A stretch of 64,000 nt of DNA from Gluconacetobacter liquefaciens (GTDB taxonomy: Bacteria > Pseudomonadota > Alphaproteobacteria > Acetobacterales > Acetobacteraceae), in NCBI RefSeq assembly GCF_003350405.1, contig NZ_QQAW01000007.1, positions 154,242-218,241 of the forward strand, given 5' to 3'. Below are positions 28,248 to 37,128 of this stretch, one piece after another. Below the pieces are notes generated by a model, which was not told where the DNA came from, ran no database searches, and worked only from the letters and a program-made list of their open reading frames with translations. The position numbers and the translations under genes are program-made. Position 1 is the first letter of the stretch, and each line of letters opens with the position of its first letter.

Positions 28248-29579
28248 TCACAGATTTACGTCCACCCGTATCATGACGGTGTTGACGGTGAATTTTCCCG
28301 TCGTGCCCAGGACGTTCTGATTTGAGATATCATAATCGAGATTTAGCCTGAGATGCCGGTTCACGAGCCACTGGGCCGAAAGCCCTCCTCCGAAAATGGT
28401 CTGGTCGCCGCCGGCCTGCGTGAGGATGCTGCCGACGAGACGTGTCGGCGTGTTCTGGTATTGTCCTTTCTGAAAGGTGAAGTGACCGGAAAGGATAACG
28501 TCGCGCCGATACTGGTGGCTGAGGCCGAGCTGCAAATTCGTATAGGTGAAGCCGGCCACGTTTTCGAAGGCGCTGTCCTCGATCCCGTGCTGGACATCCA
28601 GTTGGAGGCGCGTCAGGCGCGAGGGTGCCCAGCTTGCCTGGGCTTCCACGATCGGAGTGGCGTAATCGGGATAAGCGGCGTTGCGGTAGAAACGACGCTG
28701 GTATCCGGCCAGAACGCGCACGTCGATCAGATGAATGGCGCTGTAATCAATGCCCGCCATAAGGGCCAGCCCGTTGGAATCGCGGCCTGGATAGCCTGCG
28801 AGGCCATGCGTGTACCGAATTTCGGTACCCCGCAGCATGACCAGCGCGCTGGCGGCTTCGGTCCAGTGATAACGGCCGGTGAGACTTTCGACTATCACTG
28901 CCCGATTACGATAGGTCTGAGGGACGGAAATGCCGATGGCCGATGGGAGGCGGGCTCCCTGATCGAATGAGAAATTCGTTATGTTCCCTTCTGGAATCAG
29001 GGAAAATCGTCCATCGCGTGCCACGGTATAGCTGAGAGCCGCCCGGTCGACCTGGTATTTCACGGGCTGGATCGTGGCAAAGCTTCCCAGCGTGTTGGGT
29101 GTCTGGACGAGATTGAGGTGGGAATAGTCGAAACCCAGCCTGTCGTTCGCGATATCGTGGTAACCGCCGATCCCGGCTGTCCAGGTCGTCTGGTTCTGCG
29201 AACCCTGGCTTGGATAGCGCAGATCGGAAACGGAAGCATTGGTGTAGAGCCGGTCCACCGACCAGTCCGAGGTAAGGCCGATCTGCGCGACGGTGGAGAT
29301 GATCGCGCTCTGCCCGCCGCCGGGAAGGCGATTGGCATTGTCGATGTAGCCGACGCCCTCGTTCAGATCGCCGTTCAGCTTGAACCCGCCGAGATGCAGG
29401 CCCTGCGGCTGGAATTCCCTGCTGATACGGATCTGTTCCGAATCGACCCAGGTTTCGCCGACACCTCGCCCGATTTCGGGGAAATACTGGCTCAGGACCT
29501 GGGCGGAAGCATGGGTTGGAAATAACGGCGCGGCACAGGCGACGGCTCCTACGATGCGGTACATGCCTGTTCTGCGCAT
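28248..29579 (-). CDS. Outer-membrane beta-barrel protein of the EPS export operon
   Basis: From the ATG at 29579 the 443-residue protein has a signal peptide ending THASAQ. It then shows a full-length pattern of alternating aromatic/hydrophobic strands and turns ending MIRVDVNL, with a terminal aromatic/hydrophobic pattern typical of barrels. It matches the outer-membrane beta-barrel family often found in EPS clusters. I infer that it is the outer-membrane pore partner of the short OPX protein next to it. A GTG at 29636, overlapping the polymerase stop by 8 bp, is an alternative start but would place 19 residues before the signal peptide. Confidence 0.75.
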   Translation of the reverse strand: MRRTGMYRIVGAVACAAPLFPTHASAQVLSQYFPEIGRGVGETWVDSEQIRISREFQPQGLHLGGFKLNGDLNEGVGYIDNANRLPGGGQSAIISTVAQIGLTSDWSVDRLYTNASVSDLRYPSQGSQNQTTWTAGIGGYHDIANDRLGFDYSHLNLVQTPNTLGSFATIQPVKYQVDRAALSYTVARDGRFSLIPEGNITNFSFDQGARLPSAIGISVPQTYRNRAVIVESLTGRYHWTEAASALVMLRGTEIRYTHGLAGYPGRDSNGLALMAGIDYSAIHLIDVRVLAGYQRRFYRNAAYPDYATPIVEAQASWAPSRLTRLQLDVQHGIEDSAFENVAGFTYTNLQLGLSHQYRRDVILSGHFTFQKGQYQNTPTRLVGSILTQAGGDQTIFGGGLSAQWLVNRHLRLNLDYDISNQNVLGTTGKFTVNTVMIRVDVNL

Positions 29580-29628
29580 TGGTCTGTATGGCCCGTTCAC
29601 GACGGGAAATCGTATTGTCACGGTGTGA

Positions 29629-31110
29629 TCACCCACGAATGCTGGAGGGGGCGGTTCCGCGTATCCTGCCTGGGTTCGGGCTACGGCGTTCGGCGGGAGG
29701 GAAGAGGGAGGCGGGCGCCTTGCTTGCCTGTGTGCCTTCCGCCCGGGCGATGCCGGAAATCAGCAGGGCAAGAAAGACATAAAAAGATGCAGTGGTAATC
29801 GTCGGTGCGGAAAGGCATGCCGAAACCAGATAGCCCGCGAGGGCCGCGCTGGCCCCGTTGACGACCTGGATATCCTCCAGCTTCCGGTCCATCCGGCGCA
29901 ATGACCTGACACGGGAGATGAGGCGCCACGCGAACCAGATGAGGCCGAGCATGCCGGGAATGCCGATTGCCGCGAGCAGGCCGGGGATCAGGCTCGACGA
30001 ACGGTTATTGCCCCAGCCGACGCCGAAGCCGAACGTGTCGATGGCCGCTTGCAGGCTGTCGAGATCGGTGGAACTGCGGGCATTGTAAGATTCACTGTCC
30101 TGCTTGTTCGTCACGCTGTCGACGATCGTGCCGAGACTGGTCAGCAGGTCTGGGATCATGACGGTCACAAGGACCATGATCACGATACTGAAAATCAGGA
30201 ACTGGATGGCCCGCCGCTTTATCATGGGCAGGAAGCGCTTCGCGTGGATTGTAACGCCCATGAGCACCACGATCAGCGCGCCGATCCCAAGCGTGACGAT
30301 CCCTGTTGCTGATGTGGAAAGAAAAACGCCGGTAACGGCTGCGGCCAGCGTGATTCTGACAAGGGTGCCAGGGAAGTCATTGAGGATCAGCCATCCTGCA
30401 CAGAAGGCGCCAGCCGCCATGTAGCCGCCAAACGCGGATGGCTCTGAAAAAGTTGCATTGATTCGGGGGAGAGAACCAACTGTTTGTTCGGTAAGGATCG
30501 ACCATCCCGGATTCGAATAAAGCATGTCCGAAGGGAAGGGGACATGCGCGACATGGCTGGCGAATTGCCAGACGCCGAAACCGAAGGCGAGCAGTACGCT
30601 CGCGAAATAGGCTCGCAGGATGCTGACAGGATGCAATGGCCGCCCTGGAGCGCCCTGTCGGGTCATGTATAGCGCGACCATCACGAAAATGATGATGTTG
30701 AGAAGGAGATAAAGGTCCTGGTTGAGGTTCGCCGAGCTGGGCGTGAGGGGGGTGATGACGAAGGGAGGTGTGGATTTCTGGGGCCAGACATAGACGCGCC
30801 CTTCGAAAAAGCGCGGGCTCAGCCAGGATGTCAGGATCGCCCAGCCAGCGACGACGAGCAGCGGGATAAGAAGCGGCCAGACCCGTGCGCGGCCGGGATA
30901 GCGGGCGCCGAGCAGAAACTGCGCGCCGATATAACAAACCATTGCTATGGCCGGCAGCGTGTTGGGGGCAATGCCGAAGCCGCCGATCGTGATCGCGGCG
31001 CTGGCCTCGAATATGCCCATGATGATCATGAGCTGGATCAGCCGCTCGGGCCGATTGATCCATATGAGGCAGAGAGGCGCCAGGACCAGGAAGAAAAGCG
31101 TGATGCCCAC
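29629..31110 (-). CDS. Wzy-like polysaccharide polymerase / O-antigen ligase family
   Basis: The 493-residue protein has about ten to twelve membrane helices and a large periplasmic loop (about residues 100-140 and again around 205-230). This layout is typical of Wzy polymerases and the O-antigen ligase superfamily. The loop INATFSEPSAFGGYMAAG and the later GFGVGWGNNRSSSLIP are the conserved periplasmic regions in this group. It would polymerise flipped lipid-linked repeat units. I chose the GTG at 31110 because AGGGAG lies just before it; a GTG at 31125 is the next alternative. It heads a three-gene leftward operon with the barrel and OPX genes. Confidence 0.85.
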   Translation of the reverse strand: MGITLFFLVLAPLCLIWINRPERLIQLMIIMGIFEASAAITIGGFGIAPNTLPAIAMVCYIGAQFLLGARYPGRARVWPLLIPLLVVAGWAILTSWLSPRFFEGRVYVWPQKSTPPFVITPLTPSSANLNQDLYLLLNIIIFVMVALYMTRQGAPGRPLHPVSILRAYFASVLLAFGFGVWQFASHVAHVPFPSDMLYSNPGWSILTEQTVGSLPRINATFSEPSAFGGYMAAGAFCAGWLILNDFPGTLVRITLAAAVTGVFLSTSATGIVTLGIGALIVVLMGVTIHAKRFLPMIKRRAIQFLIFSIVIMVLVTVMIPDLLTSLGTIVDSVTNKQDSESYNARSSTDLDSLQAAIDTFGFGVGWGNNRSSSLIPGLLAAIGIPGMLGLIWFAWRLISRVRSLRRMDRKLEDIQVVNGASAALAGYLVSACLSAPTITTASFYVFLALLISGIARAEGTQASKAPASLFPPAERRSPNPGRIRGTAPSSIRG

Positions 31111-31343
31111 GTGACTCCCTTCCACCGCGGCCAGGCGGCGTTGCGCATCGAACGTCCAGGGGTAATGAATCGAAAAGATGGACGAAATGCGTTGAATGTA
31201 TTAACCATCGTCTACGTCCAGGCGAAGATCAAGTTTCTTTTCAGGCGCGTATCTGTCTTCCGGAATATGGAAGGGGAGGTGACCTCTGATCGGCGGGTGG
31301 CGAGGCCACATCGCAAGAAACAGTCTTTGCCCAAGGAGGCGCC
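31111..31343. promoter_or_regulatory. Divergent promoter region between wzy and GH16 genes
   Basis: About 230 bp separate the leftward polymerase operon from the rightward GH16-GT2 operon, so both promoters must lie here. It has an AT-richer centre near 31190-31205. I could not define -35/-10 elements with confidence. Confidence 0.4.
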
Positions 31344-32204
31344 ATGACCATGTCCATTTCAGCGATCGTCGAAAGACTGAGGCAGCGTATCATCCCCGCG
31401 GTGGCAGGCAGTTTTGCCGCCCTGGGTGTCGGATGGGGTGGGGGCGCGCTCGGGGCCGCTCCAGGTGACGGGATCGATCTTGAAGGCAGGGCCGTGATCT
31501 TTAATGAGGAGTTCGACCATCTCAGTGTCTCGCCGCACGGACCTGATACGGTCTGGAGCGCGCATACGCCGTGGGGCGGTGATTTCGGCGATGCCACCTT
31601 CCGTGACAAGGAACCGGGTTTGCCGTTCAGCGTTCGGGACGGAATCCTTCGCATCGAGATGCGTCACACGGCGGACGGCAAATGGCAGTCTGGTTTGCTG
31701 TCGTCCGCACCTGGTTTCGGCAGCGGTTTCACTGCGCCTTACGGCTATTTCGAGATGCGGGCGCGCCTGCCGGCGGGGGACGGGGTGTGGCCTGCCTTCT
31801 GGCTGGAGGAACTGACACCGACAGGTTCGGGGAAACATGCCCTGGAAGTCGATATCATCGAGCATTACGGTCGTTTCCCTGCCGCCTATAACGTGACTGT
31901 TACGGAGCGGAATCCAGCGAACAGCCGTGAAAACCATTCGGAGATGCATACCCAGGCCGTTCCGAAAGGAAGTCTGTCGCAGGCATTCCACACATACGGT
32001 GCCGATGTGACGCCGCAATGGGTGATCGTCTATTTCGACCGCCGGGAGATCTGGCGTACGCCGACCCCGCCACGTCCGCTTGCAGGCCTCGATGTGCTCG
32101 TCGATCTCGGATTGGGCGGCGGCTGGCCGATCGACAAGACGCCGAGCCCGTCGATCATGGAAGTTGACTATGTCCGTGTTTATCAAAGCAGGAAGGCGCC
32201 ATGA
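31344..32204 (+). CDS. GH16-family secreted beta-glycan hydrolase
   Basis: The 286-residue protein has an N-terminal hydrophobic segment (about residues 16-39, ending LGAAP), probably a signal peptide. A GH16 jelly-roll domain follows, with GYFEMRARLPAGDGVWPAFWL and the catalytic motif EVDIIE. Glu168 is the nucleophile, Asp170 the assistant and Glu173 the acid/base. The DYVRVYQ strand closes the domain. GH16 enzymes in EPS loci trim or release beta-linked polymers. The ATG at 31344 has AAGGAGG upstream, and its stop overlaps the next gene by 4 bp. Confidence 0.88.
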   Translation: MTMSISAIVERLRQRIIPAVAGSFAALGVGWGGGALGAAPGDGIDLEGRAVIFNEEFDHLSVSPHGPDTVWSAHTPWGGDFGDATFRDKEPGLPFSVRDGILRIEMRHTADGKWQSGLLSSAPGFGSGFTAPYGYFEMRARLPAGDGVWPAFWLEELTPTGSGKHALEVDIIEHYGRFPAAYNVTVTERNPANSRENHSEMHTQAVPKGSLSQAFHTYGADVTPQWVIVYFDRREIWRTPTPPRPLAGLDVLVDLGLGGGWPIDKTPSPSIMEVDYVRVYQSRKAP

Positions 32205-33076
32205 AGATTGTCGTCGGAATTGCCACGGCGGGACGGGCGCCTGTCCTTGCCGAAATACTTCGTGACCTCAGGGGCCAGATCCGCCAACCCGATGAAATTA
32301 TCGTCTGCGCGCCATCCGATGAGGATATGCAGGGCGCGGCGGAGGCGTTTCCCGGTGTGCGCCTGATTACCGGGCCGCGTGGATTGACCCGGCAGCGGAA
32401 TGCGATTCTGGCCGCTGTGCCCAACGCCGATGTCGTCATGTTCTTCGACGACGACTTTCTGGCTGAGGCGCATTACCTCCAGGCGGTCGAGAGACACATG
32501 GAGACGAACGCTCGTACGGTTGTCGTGACCGGAGCGGTTCTAGCCGACGGAATCAAGGGGCCGGGCCTTGATATTGCCGAAGGGCGGGCGATCCTGGCCG
32601 CGCGCGGAGAAGACTATGGCCCATCAGGGCCGGAGCCCGTCTTTACCGGATATGGCTGCAACATGGCGCTTCGCTTGGCGCCCATGCGCGCATTCGGCCT
32701 GTCGTTCGACGAACGCCTTCCGCTCTATGGATGGCAGGAAGATGTGGATCTTTCGCGCCGGCTGGCGGCCCATGGCGATGTGCGGCTTCTGCCGGACGCA
32801 CGGGGTGTTCATCTGGGTGTCAAACGCGGCCGCAGTTCCGGGATCAAATTGGGCTATTCGCAGGTTGCAAACCCGCTTTATATCGCGGCAAAGAAGGAGG
32901 GGTATCCGCGAACGCGCGCCTGGGAGCATATTATCCGCAATCTGCTCTCCAACATTGTGAAGGCTATCCGTCCGGAACCCTATATAGACAGGCGCGGGCG
33001 CCTGGTGGGCAATATGCTGGCTTTTTTCGACCTCGTGCGCGGCCGGATGACACCGGAACGGGCGGCGACCTTATGA
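32201..33076 (+). CDS. Family 2 (GT-A) glycosyltransferase
   Basis: The 291-residue protein has the GT2 N-terminal fold: IVVGIATAGRAPVLAEIL, the nucleotide-binding region, and VVMFFDDDFLAE with the metal-binding acidic cluster around residues 84-88. GWQEDVDLSRRL is the typical ED acceptor motif. There are no multiple membrane helices, so it transfers single sugars and is not a synthase. It is translationally coupled to the GH16 gene and probably adds one residue to the EPS repeat unit or a decoration. Confidence 0.88.
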   Translation: MKIVVGIATAGRAPVLAEILRDLRGQIRQPDEIIVCAPSDEDMQGAAEAFPGVRLITGPRGLTRQRNAILAAVPNADVVMFFDDDFLAEAHYLQAVERHMETNARTVVVTGAVLADGIKGPGLDIAEGRAILAARGEDYGPSGPEPVFTGYGCNMALRLAPMRAFGLSFDERLPLYGWQEDVDLSRRLAAHGDVRLLPDARGVHLGVKRGRSSGIKLGYSQVANPLYIAAKKEGYPRTRAWEHIIRNLLSNIVKAIRPEPYIDRRGRLVGNMLAFFDLVRGRMTPERAATL

Positions 33077-33125
33077 GGCCCTGTTTTTTTCGATATACTG
33101 ATTCATGGGACGATCGCGCACAGGC

Positions 33126-33227
33126 ATGATCCAGACAATTCTTGCCGCTATCGGCGCCTATATCGCTCTCAGCTTTCCGATTGCTCTGCTGATCGGTCGC
33201 TGGATCAAGATTTCACGCAGGAAATAA
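33126..33227 (+). CDS. 33-residue single-helix membrane peptide
   Basis: The frame from the ATG at 33126 to TAA at 33225 encodes MIQTILAAIGAYIALSFP, then IALLIGRW and a basic tail ISRRK. This is a typical single-pass small membrane protein with an inside-positive C-terminus. An in-frame ATG at 33105 would add seven residues. The stop is followed at once by a strong hairpin, which supports this being the real last gene of the GH16-GT2 operon. The function is unknown. Confidence 0.45.
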   Translation: MIQTILAAIGAYIALSFPIALLIGRWIKISRRK

Positions 33228-33257
33228 CCGGCTAAGGAACAGAGGTTCCTTCGCCGG
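33228..33257 (+). terminator. Bidirectional terminator-like hairpin between convergent genes
   Basis: CCGGC-T-AAGGAAC (33228-33240) pairs with GTTCCTT-C-GCCGG (33245-33257) around an AGAG loop, with one T/C mismatch in a 13-position stem. It lies directly after the small-peptide stop and 48 bp beyond the regulator gene's stop on the other strand. There is no T-run. Confidence 0.5.
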
Positions 33258-33305
33258 CGACTTGTCGTCACGTACAGAATGTTTCTCGTTCAGAATAAAT
33301 CATTC

Positions 33306-35306
33306 TCATTCCGGAAGGCCCGTCAGGTGCAATGCGGTCGCGAGTTTGGTGCGGGCCCCTGCGGGGAGTGACGGATTGCTCATCATCACGCGGTGGATCG
33401 TGAGTTCCGGGTCGAGCGCCGAGAGCCGGGCAAGGATGGCGGTGCGTTCTGCACCGTTCTCTTCGGTGGTGAGTGCCACGAGATGGTAGACAAGCGCTGA
33501 TGGAAGCTGAGGATAGAGTGCGGCGACCATCCGCCCGATCCGGACTGCTTCCGTGGGCAGATCGGCGAGGAAGAGGTAAAGAACCGCGCAGGGATCCATC
33601 GCGACGCTGAGCGGCTGCGCGTTTCCCGATATGCGATAATGCTTCAGAAGATTTCGTGCGGTTTCCTCTCGGCCGTTTACCAAGGCAAGGAGGGCCTGAA
33701 GCACCCGATAGGGGGCGAACCATGCCTGATCAGTGTCTTCGTCATTGCTCTTGAATGGAGAGAGCAACGCGTCGGCCGTATCCGCGTATCCGGGAATATG
33801 ACAATAAACGAAAGCGAGCAGGAAGTTCCGGCTGATATTGTGCTGTGAAAGAACCGCCGCATGTTGGGCGGCTGCCAGGGCGCGCGCCACACTCGCCGCA
33901 TAATCGCCTTGGAGGAACGCGTTGGCGCGGGTCATCTCCGTTACGGCGCGGGCAATGGCGACGAGTGGCTGGTTGGGGCCAAGCCATTCCGCGAATTTGA
34001 GAAGGGTTTCAGCTTCGTGTAGGGCATGAGGCTGGGCCTGTAGCAGCGTGACCAGCGCCCGGGCCGCCAATTGATCGGGAGCCAGCGCCTGGATACTGCA
34101 TTTCAGAAGATGACGGGCATGGCGGAGGATGGCAGCCCATTGCGCCGACAGAACTGCCCTGGCTAGCAGGGGGGCGGCGAGGCCGGGATTCTGCCGGGTA
34201 CCGGATGGCAGGGCGGCGCGTACTGTCCAGATCATCTCGCCGCCATTCTGCACGTCGATCAGTCGCAACAGCAGGGCCGGGTGTTCCTCGTTGCCTTTCA
34301 CGCTGGAATGCAGGATGCCCGTGCATAGAAAATCGATCTGCTTGCCACGGAGGGCTTCGATCCAATCGCCTGTTGCATCCAGTTCGTCGCGAGGCGGCTG
34401 GGAAATAACCAGCGTAAAGGCGTCGGACCCGACGAACATCACGTTGAGCACGCTTCCCAGTTCGTCCGCCAACGTCTTCAGGGATGGGTTTTTCGTCTCG
34501 ATCGGCATGAGGGTGAGACTGAGGGATCGCACTTTCGCCGAGGGAGCCGGGGGTTGAGAGTCACCTTCTCCTTCTCCGTTCTGTGGGCGTGGCCCGGTCG
34601 CGGGCGGATCAGACAGGCGGCGCAAGGTTTCGAGCGCCGGGGCACCGTTCTTCAAAGGAAAATGGCCAGCCGAAAGCGAATCGTTCGGCTGCACATGAAA
34701 CTGGCCCGCCCGGGCAATCGGGGGAGGGGTCTCAGGACCAACGTCGCCTGGCATGGGGTCTTTGTCTGATGGAGAGCAGGAGGGGAGAATGCGCACCAGG
34801 CTGTCCGGGCTCACCTGGTCGGACTTCATCAGATGCTGGATATGACGGGAGAAGCGCGCTCTCTGGGTCTGGAGCCATTGATCGAAGGCTGGATCGATTC
34901 CGTTCAGGTCAGTGAACAGCATCTCCTCCGGCTCAACCGTATCGTCCAGTGCACCGAGGCCTCCGGCATATATATCCTCGACATCGACCGACGTCAGGTC
35001 TGGCCTGAGCGTTAATGTATGTCGCCCGATATCGATGATCTCGGTGCCGAAAGGCTGGAGGACGTCGAGCAAGCGATGAATTTCCTGCCGCAGGGAAGCG
35101 CGAGCAAGATCGGTCGGACGCTTGCTCCATAGAAGTTCGGTCAGGCGCTGACGCATGACGGGCTTGCGGTTGGAGAGAGCCAGAATGGCCAGCAATCCGC
35201 GTGTTCTCCGTGCGCCCGCCGGAAGAATGTTTTTGCCCGTCGGGGTCATGGCGACCATGTGCCCGATCAGTCGAATTTTTAGGATGTTCGCCCCCGTCGT
35301 CGGCAC
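33306..35306 (-). CDS. SARP-like transcriptional regulator with C-terminal TPR-type domain
   Basis: The 666-residue protein begins with an OmpR-type winged-helix domain followed by a BTAD-like helical region. Key parts are IRLIGHMVAMTPTGKNILP, TRGLLAILALS and RLTELLWSKRPTDLARASLRQEIHRL. This is the SARP architecture found as stand-alone activators in alphaproteobacteria. A Pro-rich linker (about residues 165-265) leads to a domain reading FLCTGILHSSVKG, similar to the cyclase-associated TolB-like region, then helical repeats to the end. The start is a GTG at 35306 with GGAG upstream. Placed between the two arms of the EPS region, it is a good candidate EPS regulator, but that role is inferred from position only. 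Confidence 0.75.
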   Translation of the reverse strand: MPTTGANILKIRLIGHMVAMTPTGKNILPAGARRTRGLLAILALSNRKPVMRQRLTELLWSKRPTDLARASLRQEIHRLLDVLQPFGTEIIDIGRHTLTLRPDLTSVDVEDIYAGGLGALDDTVEPEEMLFTDLNGIDPAFDQWLQTQRARFSRHIQHLMKSDQVSPDSLVRILPSCSPSDKDPMPGDVGPETPPPIARAGQFHVQPNDSLSAGHFPLKNGAPALETLRRLSDPPATGPRPQNGEGEGDSQPPAPSAKVRSLSLTLMPIETKNPSLKTLADELGSVLNVMFVGSDAFTLVISQPPRDELDATGDWIEALRGKQIDFLCTGILHSSVKGNEEHPALLLRLIDVQNGGEMIWTVRAALPSGTRQNPGLAAPLLARAVLSAQWAAILRHARHLLKCSIQALAPDQLAARALVTLLQAQPHALHEAETLLKFAEWLGPNQPLVAIARAVTEMTRANAFLQGDYAASVARALAAAQHAAVLSQHNISRNFLLAFVYCHIPGYADTADALLSPFKSNDEDTDQAWFAPYRVLQALLALVNGREETARNLLKHYRISGNAQPLSVAMDPCAVLYLFLADLPTEAVRIGRMVAALYPQLPSALVYHLVALTTEENGAERTAILARLSALDPELTIHRVMMSNPSLPAGARTKLATALHLTGLPE

Positions 35307-36386
35307 GTCATGCTAACTCCACGCTCGCGATGCGCAGGCTCTGTCGCCGGGCCGTATCCCGAGGACATGTGAAAAGCCAACTGTCGGCAACCGGCCGCCC
35401 CGCTTCTGTACAATGACCAGAAAGACAGGATACGGCGTGACGAAGATATTATAGAGAATTCTGACAGAAAAAAGGCTCCGTGCTCCAGATTGCCTCCGGA
35501 TCGGTTCAGGTCGATATCGAACCTGTTGTGTTAACGGCCTTCCAAGTGTTTGGTTTCTGCGACATATACCGTTTCCTGTTCGTTTACCGTCAAATAACAA
35601 TGGCGTCACAAGCCGGGGCGCCCATGCCGGTTGCGGGCCGCCCCACCTTTGGCGGAAGGACGGCAGAGGACGGAGTGGTTCGAGCGGCGTGAACATGCAA
35701 CGCGGTTCCATCAACGTGGCGATCAGAGATCCTGTATGGGTTTTCATCATCCTGCCAAACTTTTCGAGCATGATCATAACCCCTTGCGTTCTCGCTATAG
35801 TCTACGCTCACGCGCCATGTCCCAGGCTGCTTTATGCGATGCCACGCCCCGCTGCCGACATAGAATAATCACGATGCTTTACCGTTGAACGTATCCATGA
35901 ATTGATGGTGCGAGGAACAACGTCCAGCATGCCAGCAAGATGCAGGAAAAGGCGGATGTTTGATAATATAAGAACTGTCCAGGCCCATCGTTTCGTAGAG
36001 TAATGAAATATTACGTGAAAAAGAGAGAATTTCGTCGTTAATTTTTTGTCGGCGGTCATCGCGGATTTTTCTCGCAATCACTGCGGAACTCGCATTTGCG
36101 TGATCAGAATTTCGGCCAGAAGGGACGAGATTCAGGCATTTTCTGGCACATCAATAAAGTGATTTCAAGATTCAAACAGTATTTTAACAGACAAATAACG
36201 ATGTATTAATGCATGTAATACTTACGAAAATGATTAAAAACACATTACGGCTTGTTTTTATTATTGCGCTTTGCTCATCCGCGCAGGCAACGTCCCGGTC
36301 ATACCAGGGAGGTAGCGATCTGATTGAGATCACGCCGCTTCAACTTGCCTGCCAGCTTCATTCTTCGCTGATGACGAGGTGTTCGT
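35307..36386. other. 1.08-kb AT-rich intergenic region at the centre of the EPS locus
   Basis: This is the longest gene-poor stretch of the window and clearly more AT-rich than the genes around it, especially 35840-36300. It separates the leftward regulator from the rightward EPS biosynthesis genes and must carry both promoters. Open frames crossing it have unlikely composition, except a short signal-peptide-bearing frame at 36230. A dyad at 36203-36221 is listed separately. Its base composition could reflect horizontal acquisition or a long regulatory region. Confidence 0.55.
36203..36221. promoter_or_regulatory. 19-bp dyad GTATTA-N7-TAATAC upstream of the EPS genes
   Basis: GTATTA (36203-36208) and TAATAC (36216-36221) are perfect inverted arms around ATGCATG, which is itself nearly palindromic. 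It lies 166 bp before the phosphoglycosyltransferase start. It has the size and symmetry of a dimeric regulator's operator, but no specific regulator can be assigned. Confidence 0.35.
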
Positions 36387-36439
36387 ATGTCTGGTCTGCA
36401 ACAGGAAAAATTCATGGGGGCAGCCTTTCTCGCGGATGA
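36230..36439 (+). CDS. Possible small secreted peptide overlapping the EPS initiator gene
   Basis: From the ATG at 36230 the frame encodes 69 residues. The first 20 resemble a signal peptide (MIKNTLRLVFIIALCSSAQA), and a short mature part has two cysteines. The 3' end overlaps the start of the phosphoglycosyltransferase gene by 53 bp in another frame. There is no strong ribosome site. It may be a leader peptide or chance. Confidence 0.25.
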   Translation: MIKNTLRLVFIIALCSSAQATSRSYQGGSDLIEITPLQLACQLHSSLMTRCSYVWSATGKIHGGSLSRG

Positions 36440-37118
36440 TGCGACGGTGGTTGTCCCCTATGCCGGGCTTATCGGCGTGCAAGTCGCCAGGCCCGAGAAT
36501 GCTGTGCCGATCCGCGATCCGCGCAAGCGCGTGATGGATGTCATGATTGCGGCTGCGATGTTGTTCTTCGCCATGCCCGCCATGCTTGCGATCGTCGTGC
36601 TGGTCCGGCGTGATGGGGGGGCGGCGCTGTTCGGCCATAACAGGATCGGTGAGAACGGACGGATTTTCCGCTGCCTCAAATTCAGGAGCATGGTGGCGAA
36701 TGCGGATGACGTCCTGAAGGAGCTTCTGGAACGGGACGAAGCCGCCCGTGAGGAATGGGCCAGCACGCAGAAGCTGCGCCACGATCCCCGCATCACGCGG
36801 CTGGGCCGCTTCCTGCGGGCGACCAGCCTGGATGAGCTTCCGCAATTGCTGAATGTTCTGCGCGGTGACATGAGCCTGGTCGGGCCGCGTCCGATCGTTC
36901 AGGCCGAGGTCGAGCGGTATGGTGAGAACATCACCTATTATTATGCGACCCGACCGGGCCTGACCGGACTCTGGCAGGTCAGCGGGCGCAGCAATACCAG
37001 CTACGCCCGGCGCGTGGCCCTCGACAGCGCCTATGTCAGGCACTGGACGTTCTGGAAAGACGTTCTGATCCTCCTGAAGACCATTCCCGCCGTGCTCCGG
37101 CACGACGGCGCGCATTAG
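36387..37118 (+). CDS. Short undecaprenyl-phosphate sugar phosphotransferase (EPS initiation)
   Basis: The 243-residue enzyme is a polyprenyl-phosphate hexose-1-phosphate transferase of the WbaP/GumD/AceA superfamily. It attaches the first sugar phosphate to undecaprenyl phosphate. It has the single re-entrant membrane helix (about residues 48-72), FGHNRIGENGRIFRCLKFRSM, LRATSLDELPQLLNVL and GDMSLVGPRP. It lacks the four-helix N-terminal and CoA-binding-like domains of full-size GumD, so it is the minimal monotopic form with a roughly 40-residue leader. A second ATG at 36414 has a better ribosome site (AGGA). The sugar (Glc or Gal) cannot be told from sequence. Confidence 0.9.
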   Translation: MSGLQQEKFMGAAFLADDATVVVPYAGLIGVQVARPENAVPIRDPRKRVMDVMIAAAMLFFAMPAMLAIVVLVRRDGGAALFGHNRIGENGRIFRCLKFRSMVANADDVLKELLERDEAAREEWASTQKLRHDPRITRLGRFLRATSLDELPQLLNVLRGDMSLVGPRPIVQAEVERYGENITYYYATRPGLTGLWQVSGRSNTSYARRVALDSAYVRHWTFWKDVLILLKTIPAVLRHDGAH

Positions 37119-37128
37119 GCGACCCGCC

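Noticed and set aside
35313..35777. 154-residue minus-strand frame in the AT-rich gap
   Set aside because: No ribosome site, unlikely composition, and no recognisable domain; it overlaps the regulator's promoter region.
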